From: Leguminivora glycinivorella
Lineage: Eukaryota; Arthropoda; Insecta; Lepidoptera; Tortricidae
Direction of reading: 5' to 3'
NCBI RefSeq assembly: GCF_023078275.1
Contig: NC_062978.1
Span: 11,537,716 to 11,601,715 of the forward strand
DNA: 64,000 nucleotides
A program made the position numbers and the translations under genes. This document shows, in pieces, positions 10,505-20,477 of this stretch (positions are counted from its first letter, which is position 1; each line of letters opens with the position of its first letter). The notes beneath the pieces were generated by a model, which was not told the origin of the DNA, ran no database searches, and saw only the letters and a program-made list of their open reading frames with translations.

Positions 10505-10692
10505 ATGAATAAATGCGGAACTTCGGACCGTCAACATCAGCTCCTGAGGATGCCTCGTAGAGAGGCGAAACACTTGTCGCGTTTTGTATTTTTGGTGGTG
10601 GGTTGTTGTATTTATTTGCGTATTTATTTATATTTTTGCGGTGGGAGGGTGGGAAAATTAATTGCATGTAAAAAATACGCAAGTAAGTACAA
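10505..10692 (+). repeat. Penelope-like terminal fragment with a hammerhead-like hairpin
   Basis: At about 10542-10580 CTGAGGA is followed by a GCCTC/GAGGC stem, then GAAAC and TGTC. The order CTGANGA, stem, GAAA, GTC is that of a hammerhead ribozyme core, and Penelope-like elements are known to carry minimal hammerheads in their terminal repeats. The third stem and the closing stem are not clear, so activity is doubtful. A GGTGGGAGGGTGGG tract follows. Confidence 0.4.
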
Positions 10693-11127
10693 CAGGTAAC
10701 ATCTATGTAAATACCATGGTTTGCAATAAAGATCTTACTTACTTACTCAGGTTAGCACTGATTGACTTGCACGTTATCAATTCGCGGATTAGCAAAGGAA
10801 CGTTATAGTTTATGATTAACATGGATTTCCGCAAAGTAACGCCTGATTCCATCGATTATGAATGAATGATTGATTTTCAAATCATGCCATTAATAGTATT
10901 CAAATCTGAAACATTTGATTCCGAATCGACTCCTTTCTGTAGCTGACGTAGCACTGCTGCGGCGTAGCCAAGACAAACAGTGAGTCGGCCATAACAAGGA
11001 TAAGCTGCCGTCTGACAGGGGCCTCAATAAGCTACGAGAAGCCCCCTGTCGGTTTCACTGTAACGTCTGTTACTGGTAAAAAAAACAGGCTACGATCGTA
11101 TCGAGCCATTCTTAGTTTTTGACGACT

Positions 11128-11366
11128 GGTCTGGCCTAACGCGTAGTGACCCTGCCTGCTAAGCCGCGGTCCCGGGTTCGAATCCCGGTAAGGGCATTTA
11201 TTTGTGTGATGAACACAGATATTTGTTCCTGAGTCATGGATGTTTTCTATGTATATAAGTAAGTATTTATCTATATAAGTAAGTATATCTTCGCCTAGTA
11301 CCCATAGTACAAGCTTTGATTAGTTTGGGGCTAAGTTGATCTGTGTAAGGTGTCCCCCATTATTTA
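11128..11366 (+). mobile_element. SINE family D, tRNA-derived (copy 1)
   Basis: The head GCGTAGTGACCCTGCCTGCT leads to a B box GGTTCGAATCC at 11175-11185, then the body TATTTGTTCCTGAGTCATGG, ATGTTTTCTATGT and CTGTGTAAGGTGTCCCCC. A second copy is at 19238-19462 and a 3' remnant at 24122-24180. The cloverleaf does not close, so this is a SINE head and not a tRNA gene. Confidence 0.75.
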
Positions 11367-11989
11367 TTTATTTTAATACAATATTATTTTATATATGACT
11401 CGATAATTGTAGATTATGTACTTTAAATAAAATCTTATCTAACGACACGTTAATTCTACCGCAGAGTAGCAACGAAAAAAAATCTATTTAGACTTTTTGT
11501 GTAAAGGATGAAGGTACGACCTAAGATGATTTTACGATTAGCTAATGCACCATAGAGACATTCCCAAAGTTCTAAGTATTGTTCTTTGCACATTTATCTA
11601 TTGCAAAGCTTTAGGTTCAATTACTATGTCATTTGATGAGTTGATAATAAACGCTAATCATCAAATGAAACTATCGTCAACTGTTAAGAGTAATGCGTAA
11701 TCGTGACCTTAAAGGTACAATTTTCTTATGAAAATTTTCTGTAATTTATCCAATCGTTACCTGAAAATAATCAGTTACCTTTTTTCTACACACGTCTTGC
11801 CAGTAAGGTTACGATTCTATCAGTTTTAAACTAGGTACATATCTAACTTATTCAGTATTCTACTTATGTCTGAATACGCAGTCAAAATAAATTAAAGAAC
11901 AGAGCAGCCTAATGAAGCCGAATTCTTCCACAGCGCCCAAAATCTCGGATTATAGATGGGAATTAAATACACCAGTGGATAAATATATA

Positions 11990-12220
11990 CATTCCAGGCA
12001 CCGATGAGGAACTTATTTGCGAAATGTCATTTTATATTTGCCTGTAGCTTTTCGATGAAGTAAAACATCGTGAAGAAACCGGATAAAGGCCTAGTTTACC
12101 CTTTGGTTAGAAGGTCAAATAGCAGTCGCTTCTACGCCAAATCTTGGGATTAGTTGCCAAAGCAGACTCCAGGGTTCGATGATCAGTGGCAAATGCCGGG
12201 ATGCCGGGCAAGGATTCTCA
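11990..12220 (+). mobile_element. SINE family C, 5'-truncated (copy 3)
   Basis: Starts in the AAATGTCATTT segment and continues through TTTCGATGAAG, AAACATCGTGAAGAAACCGG and GGCCTAGTTTACCC to GGCAAATGCCGGGATGCCGGG. The tRNA-like head is absent. Several small changes indicate an old copy. Confidence 0.65.
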
Positions 12221-12399
12221 TGTGGGAATCCATAGTTGAAGCGCGCTTGATATGTAAAGTCGCGTTGAGCAAGATTTTTTAATTCCGAACGTTTAATTTC
12301 GCCACACAAAACGGTAAAACTGATATTTTGGAAATAAAGTCTTAGCGGCAACAAGATGGCGCTCGTTTAGTTTTATCTTTGCGCTGCGTTCACTGTGTC

Positions 12400-12515
12400 T
12401 CAGGTCCGCGTCGTACAGCTGCGTTCGTGACCAACAAAATGGTCCCGACGGAAGACCAGCGCTGACCCTCGGGTTAGCATTTTATGCTGAGTCGGGACCA
12501 TTTCGTGGTAACTTA
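12400..12515 (+). repeat. Repeat M with covarying hairpin (copy 1)
   Basis: A stem GGTCCCGAC (12441-12449) / GTCGGGACC (12491-12499) encloses CAGCGCTGA and AGCAT...ATGCT. The flank GTACAGCTGCGTTCGT has a counterpart in the copy at 18389-18500. Stem pairs differ between copies but pairing persists (see 18389-18445 and 60574-60624), suggesting a conserved RNA hairpin in the 3' region of a retroelement. Confidence 0.6.
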
Positions 12516-12563
12516 TATGTTTAATTTCTTTTATATGCTATTTCTGTTTTCTTATAACATACA

Positions 12564-12690
12564 AAAACAAAACATACAATCACGCCTGTATCCCATGAAG
12601 GGGTAGGCAGAGTATATGAAACTACTCAAGTTTCAATGCCACTCTTGGCAAATAAGGGGTTGACAGAAAACAAAACTGTGACATTCTGTT
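12564..12690 (-). repeat. Repeat N (copy 1)
   Basis: Reverse-complement blocks CACGCCTGTATCCCATGAAG, GGGGTAGGCAGAG, ATGAAACTACT and GCCACTCTTGGCAA match copies at 19000-19125 and 45615-45740; the related form at 59335-59490 shares GGGGTAGGCAGAG. Common in lepidopteran DNA; non-coding. Confidence 0.55.
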
Positions 12691-13127
12691 TTCTTACTTG
12701 TGTATTTTGTAGTTATCACGAATAAATAATTGATTGATTGATTGATTGAAAAGCGATGTAATTTTGGACTCTTGTCGTATTTATAGTAGAAGATATTGAG
12801 CGAAATAAGTACGCGAAATTGAAATTCAAAACTTGGCAACATCTTAGCAAATAAGTCAAAAATTATATTTACTTAAGCGCACCTGTTATGTTATTATTCT
12901 ATTTTCAATAAACAACAAAGGCAACTGTGCTTAAAAGTGTTTTACGGCTACAACTCGTAATTACTACATAATTTAGTACTGCAAGCAAATTAATGCAGCA
13001 GCTGTCAAAGTAGCTTATTCTTTAGCTTTTCTCGGACAGGCATTAAACATACTTGAGAAGCCAGTGCGAGCACAAATTGTACAAGCCCTAAGATGTCAGA
13101 CTGACATTAACTTCTAAAAATAGCTTT

Positions 13128-13241
13128 ATGATGTGCATAGACATTTATAATAAATTACCCGATAGATTTAAGACTTTTGACTTGCATACATTTAAAAATT
13201 CAGTTCATGATTGGCTTATAGACAAATGTTTTTATAATTAA
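13128..13241 (+). pseudogene. C-terminal remnant of a LINE reverse-transcriptase ORF
   Basis: The frame reads IYNKLPDRFKTFDLHTFKN, then WLIDKCFYN and a TAA stop at 13239-13241. Motifs of the type YNKLP...FK..L..WL..KCFY end the ORF2 of a class of insect LINEs. Upstream sequence has no matching frame, so this is a 5'-truncated fragment followed by an AT-rich 3' region. The family call rests on remembered motif shape only. Confidence 0.5.
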
Positions 13242-14072
13242 AAAGATGGATGCTGAAAACAAATAATTATTTACAATTTAATTTTAATTATTTTAATACG
13301 TTATTATTTACATTACTATATACGAGTATTTTGACATGTCATGACATTTTGTAATTCTTCTTTTTTTATTATTAGTGTAAGTTATGTTAGCGTTTACACC
13401 TGTAAAGGTATTGTTCAGTGGAACAGTTTTCAGTGCTATTGTAACCTTAATTAACACATACGCCATAAATCATTCATTAATTCTTGTTTTACTTTAAAAA
13501 ATCTTTCTTAATTGTATTTGTTAGCTTGTTGTGTCCCACTGCTGGGCAAACGCCTCCCTCTCTTGCATACGCGCGTGTATGGGAATATTTGGCCAAAGTT
13601 TTCAAAATACGTAAAGGTCGTGCCGCCATCTTCTTTGCGGTAGGTATGCCGTCACGCCGATTATTTTTTTGCATTTCAGCAGCGAATACGATAGCTATGA
13701 TAGGTAGGAAAAAAAATGACCCTCCTAATGAAATGATACTACGAAATAGGTAAATCAAATTAAAAGTTCGAAGAGTTGAGATAAATGTAGAGAAAAAGTT
13801 AAAGCCAATAAGTGTCTATACCAGAATTGGGAATAGTTGGAATACAGACGTGAGTTTATGTATGCATTTATTAACCTTCAACCTTATTAAAAAAAACTTA
13901 AACTGTAATTAAGTATTAGACCATTTTAAAGTAAGAGCTATCTCACCCGGAACCTTCATTATAATAATACTGGTCGTATTACTTTCCACCTTCCATATTC
14001 CTTTCTTTACTGGTCGTATTATGTTTGCAATTTTATTACTTATCAACGCGGATAAGATACCTGTCGCTCTCA
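13242..14072. other. Repeat-derived DNA, no gene
   Basis: 13528-13570 carries CCCACTGCTGGGCAAACGCC, a phrase recurrent in lepidopteran repeats. The 89-codon frames on both strands over 13484-13758 overlap each other and show no domain. The remainder is AT-rich. Confidence 0.4.
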
Positions 14073-14303
14073 CCACTTTGTAATAAAGAGTACTATCGTA
14101 CAGTATGGCCACTCCCGCTCCCCGCTGAAAGTGCCGCCCACCCCCTCTCGGTTACCTCACAGTTACTGCCTGTCAAAAACGCGAACAGTCGACCTGTGAT
14201 ATGTCACTCATACAAGCATAGTACGCGTTCACCTACACGAGCTTATAATGTGTGCTAGGAACGCGCCTCTTTCATATATTTGATCGCCGGTGTCCGAGGT
14301 GTG
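14073..14303 (-). repeat. Interspersed repeat E (copy 2, full length)
   Basis: Reverse complement of the copy at 34710-34939, about 230 bp, with a GC-rich middle (CACTCCCGCTCCCCGCTGAA, GTGCCGCCCACCCCCTCTCG) and the shared CTGTCAAAAACGCGAACAG and CTAGGAACGCGCCTCTTTCA blocks. High similarity implies fairly recent spread. Confidence 0.75.
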
Positions 14304-14704
14304 CTCTCACACTGACATACATGCGTTTAAAGAACGTGACAGATGGTTATCCATATAGATAAGTTACAAAATTGCAAGCATCATAACATAAGCCTGCAGC
14401 TTACGTGCCGTCAAGGAAACCCGAGAATCAAAGAGATATGTCATTGTTACTTATTCAACATTCTCGCTCAAACAAATTTGCATAAATAAAAGTGGCGTAT
14501 CGTGTCAAGTCATTTTGTCGCTAAGTGTCGCTGTAGTGGAAGTCAAGGCGTGAGCTTGGCAATAATATGTTAGTACAAGAATTAAGAGTAGCAATCGTAT
14601 TTAAAATCAATTGAGACGTGCGCCACTTGGTATAAATGCGTCTTTTAGAGACATCTTCTAAACAGTACTTTTAATTGCAACACACTATATTCAAAGCACA
14701 AATT

Positions 14705-14815
14705 ATTAATATATATGTATGTATGTATAAGCTTTATTGTACACAAAGGAAACAAAAGATACACTGTTACAGAGTCAGTAATATACAATATAGGCGGACT
14801 TATTCCTTGATAAGT
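14705..14815 (-). repeat. LINE 3' end fragment
   Basis: A (TATG)n run followed by AAGCTTTATTGTACACAAAG and ATACAATATAGGCGGACTTA. The same order (simple repeat, TTTATTG, ACAATAGGCGAACTTA) appears at 17551-17700, as expected for a minus-strand LINE tail with its 3' microsatellite. Confidence 0.5.
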
Positions 14816-14991
14816 TATTAACGTAACAAATCCTTTACTTGCCCGCAAAACGATAAATACCTACGCTCAGTTACTACGTAAAACTGAGAAGAATAATAGG
14901 TACGAGTATGTGCCACGCGACTACTCAGGCGAGCGCGTGGCGCCCCTCAGCCACTTGTTACCTCGAGGCAACTGAAGTTATAGGTAGAGTA

Positions 14992-15765
14992 AATTCCCTA
15001 AATATGGACTACCATAAGGATTTAATGAAATAAAACGCAGAACTTTGAAGTTAGACAAGTGTAATTAAAGTCAATCAGTCGAGAAACTATCTAGTGATTA
15101 TATCTTATGCTAAAATTGCATCCAAAAAGCAAATCCTCTAAGAATATTTTTGTTTTTATAAAATGTGTCAAAATTAAGTGCTACAAAAGAAGAGCTTAAT
15201 ATGGACTACTGGAAATTCGGACTGGGGGGACAAAATATGGACCACGATACTTTTAGTGTGATATAAGTACAACTTTGCAAAAATATGTGAGGAACTTGTT
15301 AATGTAAATAGTCTTAAATGACAAATAAATATGTTTTTTTAACCCCTCATAATATGGACCACTAGACCATATTTGAAACCTCACCATTGGTCCATAATAA
15401 GAACCAGTGGCATTTGAACGTTAAACATTTTTCAAAAATTATAGGTATGACGTGCAGTTACACATTAAATCAAGAACATTTACTAACAAATCAACGTTTC
15501 TAAAATATTGAGATTCAAGAATAAGCGACCGTAAATAAAGCAGTAATAATCTTACAAAATTCACCCAAAAATTACATCAAATGTGCTTATAATTTCAAAA
15601 TGGCGATCACTGACACGAGCGGACATGTAGCTTCGCTGCAATCGACTGGCGGAGCGGGGCGACGCCAGGGGCATCGAATGCTACTAACTTCACTACGATA
15701 ACAGCGACATCTAGCGAATAATTGCCATAGTCCATATTATGTGACTAGTCCATATTTAGGGAATT
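14992..15765. mobile_element. TA-flanked DNA transposon-like element with motif array
   Basis: The ends match perfectly in inverted orientation over 24 bp (14988-15011 and 15746-15769; core AATTCCCTAAATATGGACTA). TA lies at 14990-14991 and 15766-15767, giving a possible TA target duplication as in Tc1/mariner elements. Inside, the octamer ATATGGAC occurs four times forward (15002, 15199, 15235, 15352) and twice inverted (15730, 15748), with near copies at 15365 and 15389. There is no transposase frame. The repeated octamer, including one inside each end, looks like a subterminal transposase-binding array. Superfamily unproven. Confidence 0.7.
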
Positions 15766-16123
15766 TACTTAACGCGCAGCTGCGAGCGAGTGACGTAGGC
15801 CTAGTTCAAAGTATATCATCTTCAAAGGACGCGTTGATGTTAAAGTACGCATTCACCTCAGTTGGTGTTAATAAGTATAAGATGCCCTTTAAAATAACTA
15901 GCAAGGCTAGCACATGATTTGCGATATGAACGGGTAGTTTATGTCGTGGCGAGTTAATCTTGCGCCAGTCACGTGCTAGCCCTGCAAGGAGCTGTTGCGT
16001 GTGTGTTTGAAGGTCTATAATTATTAATATTTATTACCTACCTATAGGCCAACTCTAGCATGAAAATATTATCTTAGTAAGTGGAATAACTTAAGATTAA
16101 ATGAATTCTCTAGTTCAATTTTT
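15766..16123. other. No gene seen
   Basis: Short stretch between two repeats. Moderate GC near 15770-15800 and 15950-16000. Nothing recognisable. Confidence 0.4.
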
Positions 16124-16935
16124 AGGGTTCCGTACCAAAAAGGTACAACAGGAACCCTTATGGTGCGACTCTGTCCGTCTGTCTGTCCGTCTGTCACATT
16201 CCTAAATATCTCGAGAACTACTAATGCTATCAACTTGAAATTTGGAATAGTTGTGAACATTGTAAACCTCTACAGATAGAAAGTATAATTTTTTTAAATA
16301 TATTAATTTTAATTGTAGAAAATGGCCAAAATGAAAGGGGGGCAAACTGTAAATTTCAAGTTACTAGGTCAAGTGGGGTATCGTTGGAAAGAGCTCAAAT
16401 TAAACGTAAATAAGCTATTTTTTATAATTTTTTTGTTGTGGAAAAAAAAAGAATTTTGAAGGAAAATGTAAAAAAAATACCGTTCCCCCCCCTTATCTCC
16501 GAAGTTTACCAACGAAAAATTATGAAAATTTTAGTAAACATTGGTTTTATGCTATATATTACAGGAAAAATATAATCGTGTTTGTATTTTGAATACTTTT
16601 TTTTAATTCACAAAAAACTTTTCAGATTTTTACTTTCAATTTACCCACTCTTGCGGATGTATATCGTACTTCAAATTAATACGAGATGTTACGTAAACCA
16701 TCTTCTGTCCAATAAAGTAAAAACTGTTTAAATCGGTTAACATTATAAAGAATTATCCCTGAAAAATTGACCGGGAGATGGCGCTATACACTATAATACT
16801 CATTAGTGCCTATACTTTTGTCTTCTAGTCAAGTCATTATGAAAATATGAGATTATTTTTACTAGGTAGTTTGAAAGAAAGTTTGTACGGAACCTTCGGT
16901 GGGCGAGTCCGACTCGCACTTGGCCGGTTTTTTAT
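16124..16935 (+). repeat. Interspersed repeat B (copy 1)
   Basis: Starts TTAGGGTTCCGTACC, continues with GTCCGTCTGTCTGTCCGTCT and ATCTCGAGAACTACTAATG, and ends GTACGGAACCTTCGGTGGGC, then CGAGTCCGACTCGCACTTGG, CCGGTTTTTT. Copies at 40842-41288 and 47163-47812 run the other way. Probably non-coding ends of a retroelement common in Lepidoptera; no open frame of note. Confidence 0.7.
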
Positions 16936-17104
16936 TATCGATAGTCTCGACTCTAATGAGAAAAATGTAAAAACCTTACTCAATTCATTAAGAATCGCTT
17001 AATCAGCTAAGGATTACAGACTTTAGAAATCGCGAAAAGAACGTTTCAATGTGGTTCTTGTGCTGATCAAATGTTAATTAAAGGTCATATTATTATTCAT
17101 AAAA

Positions 17105-17152
17105 CTAAAGGCTAATCACACCAATACGTCGGAAAAGACAAACAAACTTTAT
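17105..17152 (+). repeat. Fragment of palindromic element R
   Basis: TCACACCAATACGTCGGAAA followed by GACAAACAAACTTTAT matches one arm and the loop of the 130-bp palindrome at 57310-57439. Confidence 0.45.
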
Positions 17153-17240
17153 GAAATAAATATATTTAAATATTTAAAAAAAGAGATGAAGTAAATATAT
17201 TTTTAGAAAAACGTATATTTAGGCGCCGCTCTAAAATATC

Positions 17241-17550
17241 ATCATTATCCTACTTGCATTATCCCGGCATTTGCCACGGCTCATAGGAGCCTGGGGTCCG
17301 CTGTGACAACTAGTCTCAAGATTTGACGTAGGCACTAGTTTTACGAAAGCGACTTCCAACCCAAAGGGTAACTAGGCGTTATTGGTGTTCGGTTTCCTCA
17401 CGATGTTTTCCTTCATCAAAAAGCGACTGGCAAATGTCAAATGAAATTTCGCTTATAAAAGTTCCGATATAGTCCATGGTACAAGCCAGGGTTCGAACCC
17501 GCGACCTTCTGATTGAAAGTTGCACGCTCTTACAGCTAGGCCACCAGTGG
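17241..17550 (-). mobile_element. SINE family C, near full length (copy 4)
   Basis: Minus-strand copy: B box GGGTTCGAACCC near 17490 and the A-box region GCTAGGCCACC near 17536-17546 at the 5' side, body ending near CATTATCCTACTTGCATTATC. It is followed directly by the TTTA microsatellite of another repeat. Confidence 0.7.
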
Positions 17551-17750
17551 TTTATTTATTTATTTATTTATTTATTTAATCTTTATTGAACAAATAAACA
17601 CAATGTACAATAGGCGAACTTAATGCCATAAGGCATTCTCTACCAGTCAACCTTTAGGCAAAGCAGAGAAATTGTAGGCGGTGCAAAATTACAAAAACAA
17701 AAGATAAAGACTATAGTTAGGTACCTACTTTTAAGGACACAATGCATGCA
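17551..17750 (-). repeat. LINE 3' end with (TTTA)n
   Basis: (TTTA)n at 17551-17580, then TTTATTGAACAAATAAACAC, GCGAACTTAATGCC and AGGCATTCTCTACCAGTCAA. This is the minus-strand 3' end of a LINE-type repeat, parallel to 14705-14815. Confidence 0.5.
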
Positions 17751-17949
17751 ACAAAAAATAATACAGAGGAATAAACATACACATATACGTGATATTAATA
17801 CTAATACATAAAATTACATACATATAAGTATATATAATACATACAATCCGATGAGGTGTACAAAACAGACATACTACGAATTTTCTGAATTGCCAGCAAA
17901 AAATGTGTTGAGGGATGTGTGTGGTTCCCTGAAATATGTACTCATTATC

Positions 17950-18027
17950 CATACTTACTAGTCCATACTAATATTATAAATGGGAAAGTGTGTGTGTCTG
18001 TTTGTTTGTCCGTCTTTCACGGAAAAA
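17950..18027 (+). repeat. Repeat L, left part (interrupted)
   Basis: TATAAATGGGAAAGTGTGTG, TCTGTTTGTTTGTCCGTCT and TCACGGAAAAAC match 54660-54714. The match stops where other repeats begin and resumes at 18584, so the copy was split by later insertions. Confidence 0.6.
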
Positions 18028-18094
18028 CAATCAATCAATCAAAATATTTATTCGTAATAAACTTAAAACTACATAATATACAAAAAAACAGTAT

Positions 18095-18259
18095 TTCTAT
18101 AACCTAACCACAAAATTACATAGTGGACCGATTTTCATGAAACATGGCTAAGAACACTCCCGACTAACTCAGCTTTCAAACAAAAAAAAAACTAAATCGA
18201 AATCGGTTCACCCGTTATGCCACAGACAGACACACACACAGACAAACAGACAGACAGGC

Positions 18260-18320
<61 letters not shown>

Positions 18321-18362
18321 CGTCAAACTTAAAACACCCCGTCGTTTTTGCGTCGGGGGTTA
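18095..18362 (+). repeat. Interspersed repeat A with (GACA)n (copy 2)
   Basis: Same order as 5666-5948: AACCTAACCACAAAATTA, GACCGATTTTCATGAAACAT, AACACTCCCGACTAACTCAG, AAATCGGTTCACCCGTT, a long GACA run (about 18236-18320) and CGTTTTTGCGTCGGGGGTT. It lacks about 30 bp at its left side relative to copy 1. Confidence 0.7.
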
Positions 18363-18388
18363 AAACTACAAACGTACAAGCACGAAAT

Positions 18389-18445
18389 GGTCCCGTCTCA
18401 GCATAATGCTTACCCGGAGGTCAGCGCTGATCTTCCGACGAGACC
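18389..18445 (-). repeat. Repeat M hairpin (copy 2)
   Basis: On the minus strand GGTCTCGTC pairs with GACGGGACC around GATCAGCGCTGA and AGCATTATGCT. Compared with 12441-12499, the eighth pair is T-A instead of A-T and the fifth is a T-G wobble instead of C-G, so the stem is kept despite changes. Confidence 0.6.
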
Positions 18446-18583
18446 ATTTGTGAGACGACGAACGCAGCCGCACGACACAGCCCCATCGCAATTCGAACGC
18501 ATCCTTATTGAAGCGATCAACGCCATCTTGTCTACTATCTATGGCAGGGTATCATTGCGTCATTTTTGTCAATGGTGACATTC

Positions 18584-18772
18584 AAAACAGAGCGACGGAT
18601 TGACGTGATTTTTTTAATAGAGATAGTTGAAGGGATGGAGAGCGACATAGGCTACTTTTTGTCTCTTTCTAACCCCCGACTTTCCTAAAATGGAGTGTGG
18701 AAGTTTATATGGAGCATTCCGCAATTTTCGAATTTAGCTCGAACGAAGCCGCGGGCAAGAAAGCTAGTTTGT
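18584..18772 (+). repeat. Repeat L, right part
   Basis: AAAACAGAGCGACGGATTGA, AGTTGAAGGGATGGAGAG, GACATAGGCTACTTTTTGTC and AAGCCGCGGGCAAGAAAGCT match 54712-54840. This is the rest of the copy begun at 17950. Confidence 0.6.
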
Positions 18773-18999
18773 TAATAAAAGTAGGATTAAATACATAATG
18801 CGGGTTATTAAAATGAAGGTAAAATGCTTTTCCGATGGCCAATGAGATTAATTTTGGTAAGCCGTCTCTATAATTAATAATTATACACTGCCTTGCGAAA
18901 CCAAGTCGCAGATTATCTAATAAAGGCGAAGAAGGTATAAGGCTAAGGATATATATTTTTCAGTACATAATTGTGGCGTAGGCGAGAGGCTGGCAACCT

Positions 19000-19125
19000 G
19001 TCACTACAATGTCACTGTTTCATTTTCTTTCAACCCCTGACTTGCCAAGAGTGGCACTGAAGCTTTAGTAGTTTCATGTGCTTTGCCTACCTCTTTATGG
19101 GATACAGGCTTGATTGTGTATGTAT
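19000..19125 (+). repeat. Repeat N (copy 2)
   Basis: CAACCCCTGACTTGCCAAGA, GTGGCACTGAAGC, AGTTTCATGTGCTTTGCCTA and GGGATACAGGCTTGATTGTG match 12564-12690 in reverse complement and 45615-45740 directly. Confidence 0.55.
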
Positions 19126-19237
19126 GTATAATTATGTTTATCTAGAGGATCAGTGTATGGCACTTTGTGTAAATTAACCGGCACTTCCATAATCTCTTAA
19201 AAATATTTCACACTAGGGCTATAAAGTAAAACCATAA

Positions 19238-19462
19238 TTGACGACCGGAGCGCGTAGTAACCCTGCCTGCTACGCCGCGGTCCCGGGTTCGAATCCCAAG
19301 GGCATTTATTTTTGACCACAAATATTTGTTCCTGAGTCATGGATGTTTTCTATTTGGATATTTGGGTATATCGTTGTCTGATTACCTGCAACACAAGCCA
19401 TCTTGAGCTTACCGTGAGACTCAGTCAATCTGTGTAAGAATATCCTATAACATTTATTTATT
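19238..19462 (+). mobile_element. SINE family D, tRNA-derived (copy 2)
   Basis: GCGTAGTAACCCTGCCTGCT, then B box GGTTCGAATCC (19286-19296), TATTTGTTCCTGAGTCATGG and a 3' end AGACTCAGTCAATCTGTGTA. It has a different tail variant from 11128-11366 and a few bases missing after the B box. Confidence 0.7.
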
Positions 19463-20189
19463 TAATTTTGCTGAAAAACCTAAATATATCCTGAAGGTCC
19501 ATAGAGGCTCACAGAGCCATTAAGTTTTTTCCGAGCTATTACTAAAGTGTAGCTTTTATTTATTATCATTATTCATCATTCAAATCGTACTATTACGTAA
19601 CTATTGATCCCCTGATAAACTTAGCTCACGGAGCAAATCTGTGATTATCTGTTTTGGTTCTGCAGTTTTAGTTATGCAAACATAATTTATATTATGCATT
19701 GGAATAGGCCAGTTAACCCTTCCAGTGACCCGGATATTAATAATTAAACCCTAACAATATGTTTTCAATGAGTTTATCGATAGGACGTGAGTAAACACTT
19801 TATTGTACCTTCAAAATTAATGTAAACAATGATCGTAGGTACGTAGGTATTGCACCAATTTCCAATTCCATTATACAATTTTTTGAAACGAGTATTTAAC
19901 TGAACCATCTAGATCAAAAAAGGATATTATTGTAGCACTTATCTGGCTTAAAGATGATTAAAATAAAAGTGAAAGTTCCAAACAAATCAATGAAAAAATT
20001 TGTAAGTACCTTGGAAGTTATTTGCTTAATATTCTACCTACAAGCTGAATTCCCACCGGCGTCGACACTGCAGAAAAACACAAGTAAATCTAAAGCCGTC
20101 TTCAGTACCTTACTCGCCCTACAGGCTTCTGGATCAGTTTTTTCTTTCACGTTCGTCCTTACAGCGCATACTTAATATCTATTTGCTCG
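19463..20189. other. Upstream flank of the promoter region, no gene seen
   Basis: AT-rich. A 73-codon frame at 19954-20175 has no domain and no splice or start support. TTAACCCTTCCAGTGACCC at 19713-19731 looks like a piggyBac end, but no partner end was found. Confidence 0.35.
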
Positions 20190-20340
20190 TACCGCGAGGT
20201 AAGCGGGTTGAGAGAGGGGAGGAAGTAGGGACCGGCGCGTTGGGGTCTGCCCAGCCAGTCGAGGCTGCGGTGTCACCCAGAGCGCACCCGCGCCCGCCCC
20301 AACAGAAAATAACTGAACCACCGTGCCAGTGACGTGATCA
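20190..20340 (+). promoter_or_regulatory. CpG-rich candidate promoter with initiator
   Basis: A sharp rise in GC and CpG (ACCGGCGCGTTGGGG, GTCGAGGCTGCGG, AGCGCACCCGCGCCCGCCCC) inside AT-rich DNA. TCAGTG at 20338-20343 fits the arthropod initiator TCAGTY with a start at A20340. No TATAAA is seen at the right distance. AGTTG near +30 resembles a downstream promoter element but is about two bases out of register. The splice donor at 20478 supports transcription to the right. The start position is inferred. Confidence 0.5.
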
Positions 20341-20477
20341 GTGCTTGCACATGCGTGTGCTGTGACCGAGTTGATTATAGTGGACGAGTGACTTGTGTGT
20401 GTGATTGCGTGCCGCTAAGTGAGTTTGGAGCGAGTTAAAGGACGGTGGTTACGCTGCAATCTCTCAAATTGCTTTGG
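20340..20477 (+). other. Probable non-coding first exon
   Basis: Non-repeat sequence of moderate GC running from the initiator to CTTTGG|GTAAGT (donor at 20478), a full match to the metazoan donor consensus. Any ATG here (for example near 20351) meets a stop within the exon or at the join, so it is best read as 5' leader. With the donor and promoter-like flank it has the shape of the first exon of a long-intron insect gene. Its joining to 59050 is the simplest pairing in this window but is not proven; other acceptors could lie beyond. Confidence 0.5.

Larger units (their letters stand above)
18028..18583. mobile_element. Nested insertions splitting repeat L
   Basis: Composite insert holding, in order, an (AATC)n-ended LINE tail (18028-18090), repeat A (18095-18362) and repeat M in reverse (18389-18500). 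AAAAC at the left break recurs as AAAAC at 18583-18588, which may be a short duplication. The order shows that repeat L is the oldest layer. Confidence 0.5.

Noticed and set aside
11140..11190. Second tRNA-like head with GGTTCGAATCC
   Set aside because: No closed cloverleaf; it is followed by a repeated SINE body also present at 19238.
19713..19731. TTAACCCTTCCAGTGACCC as a piggyBac end
   Set aside because: No inverted partner next to a second TTAA was found in the window.
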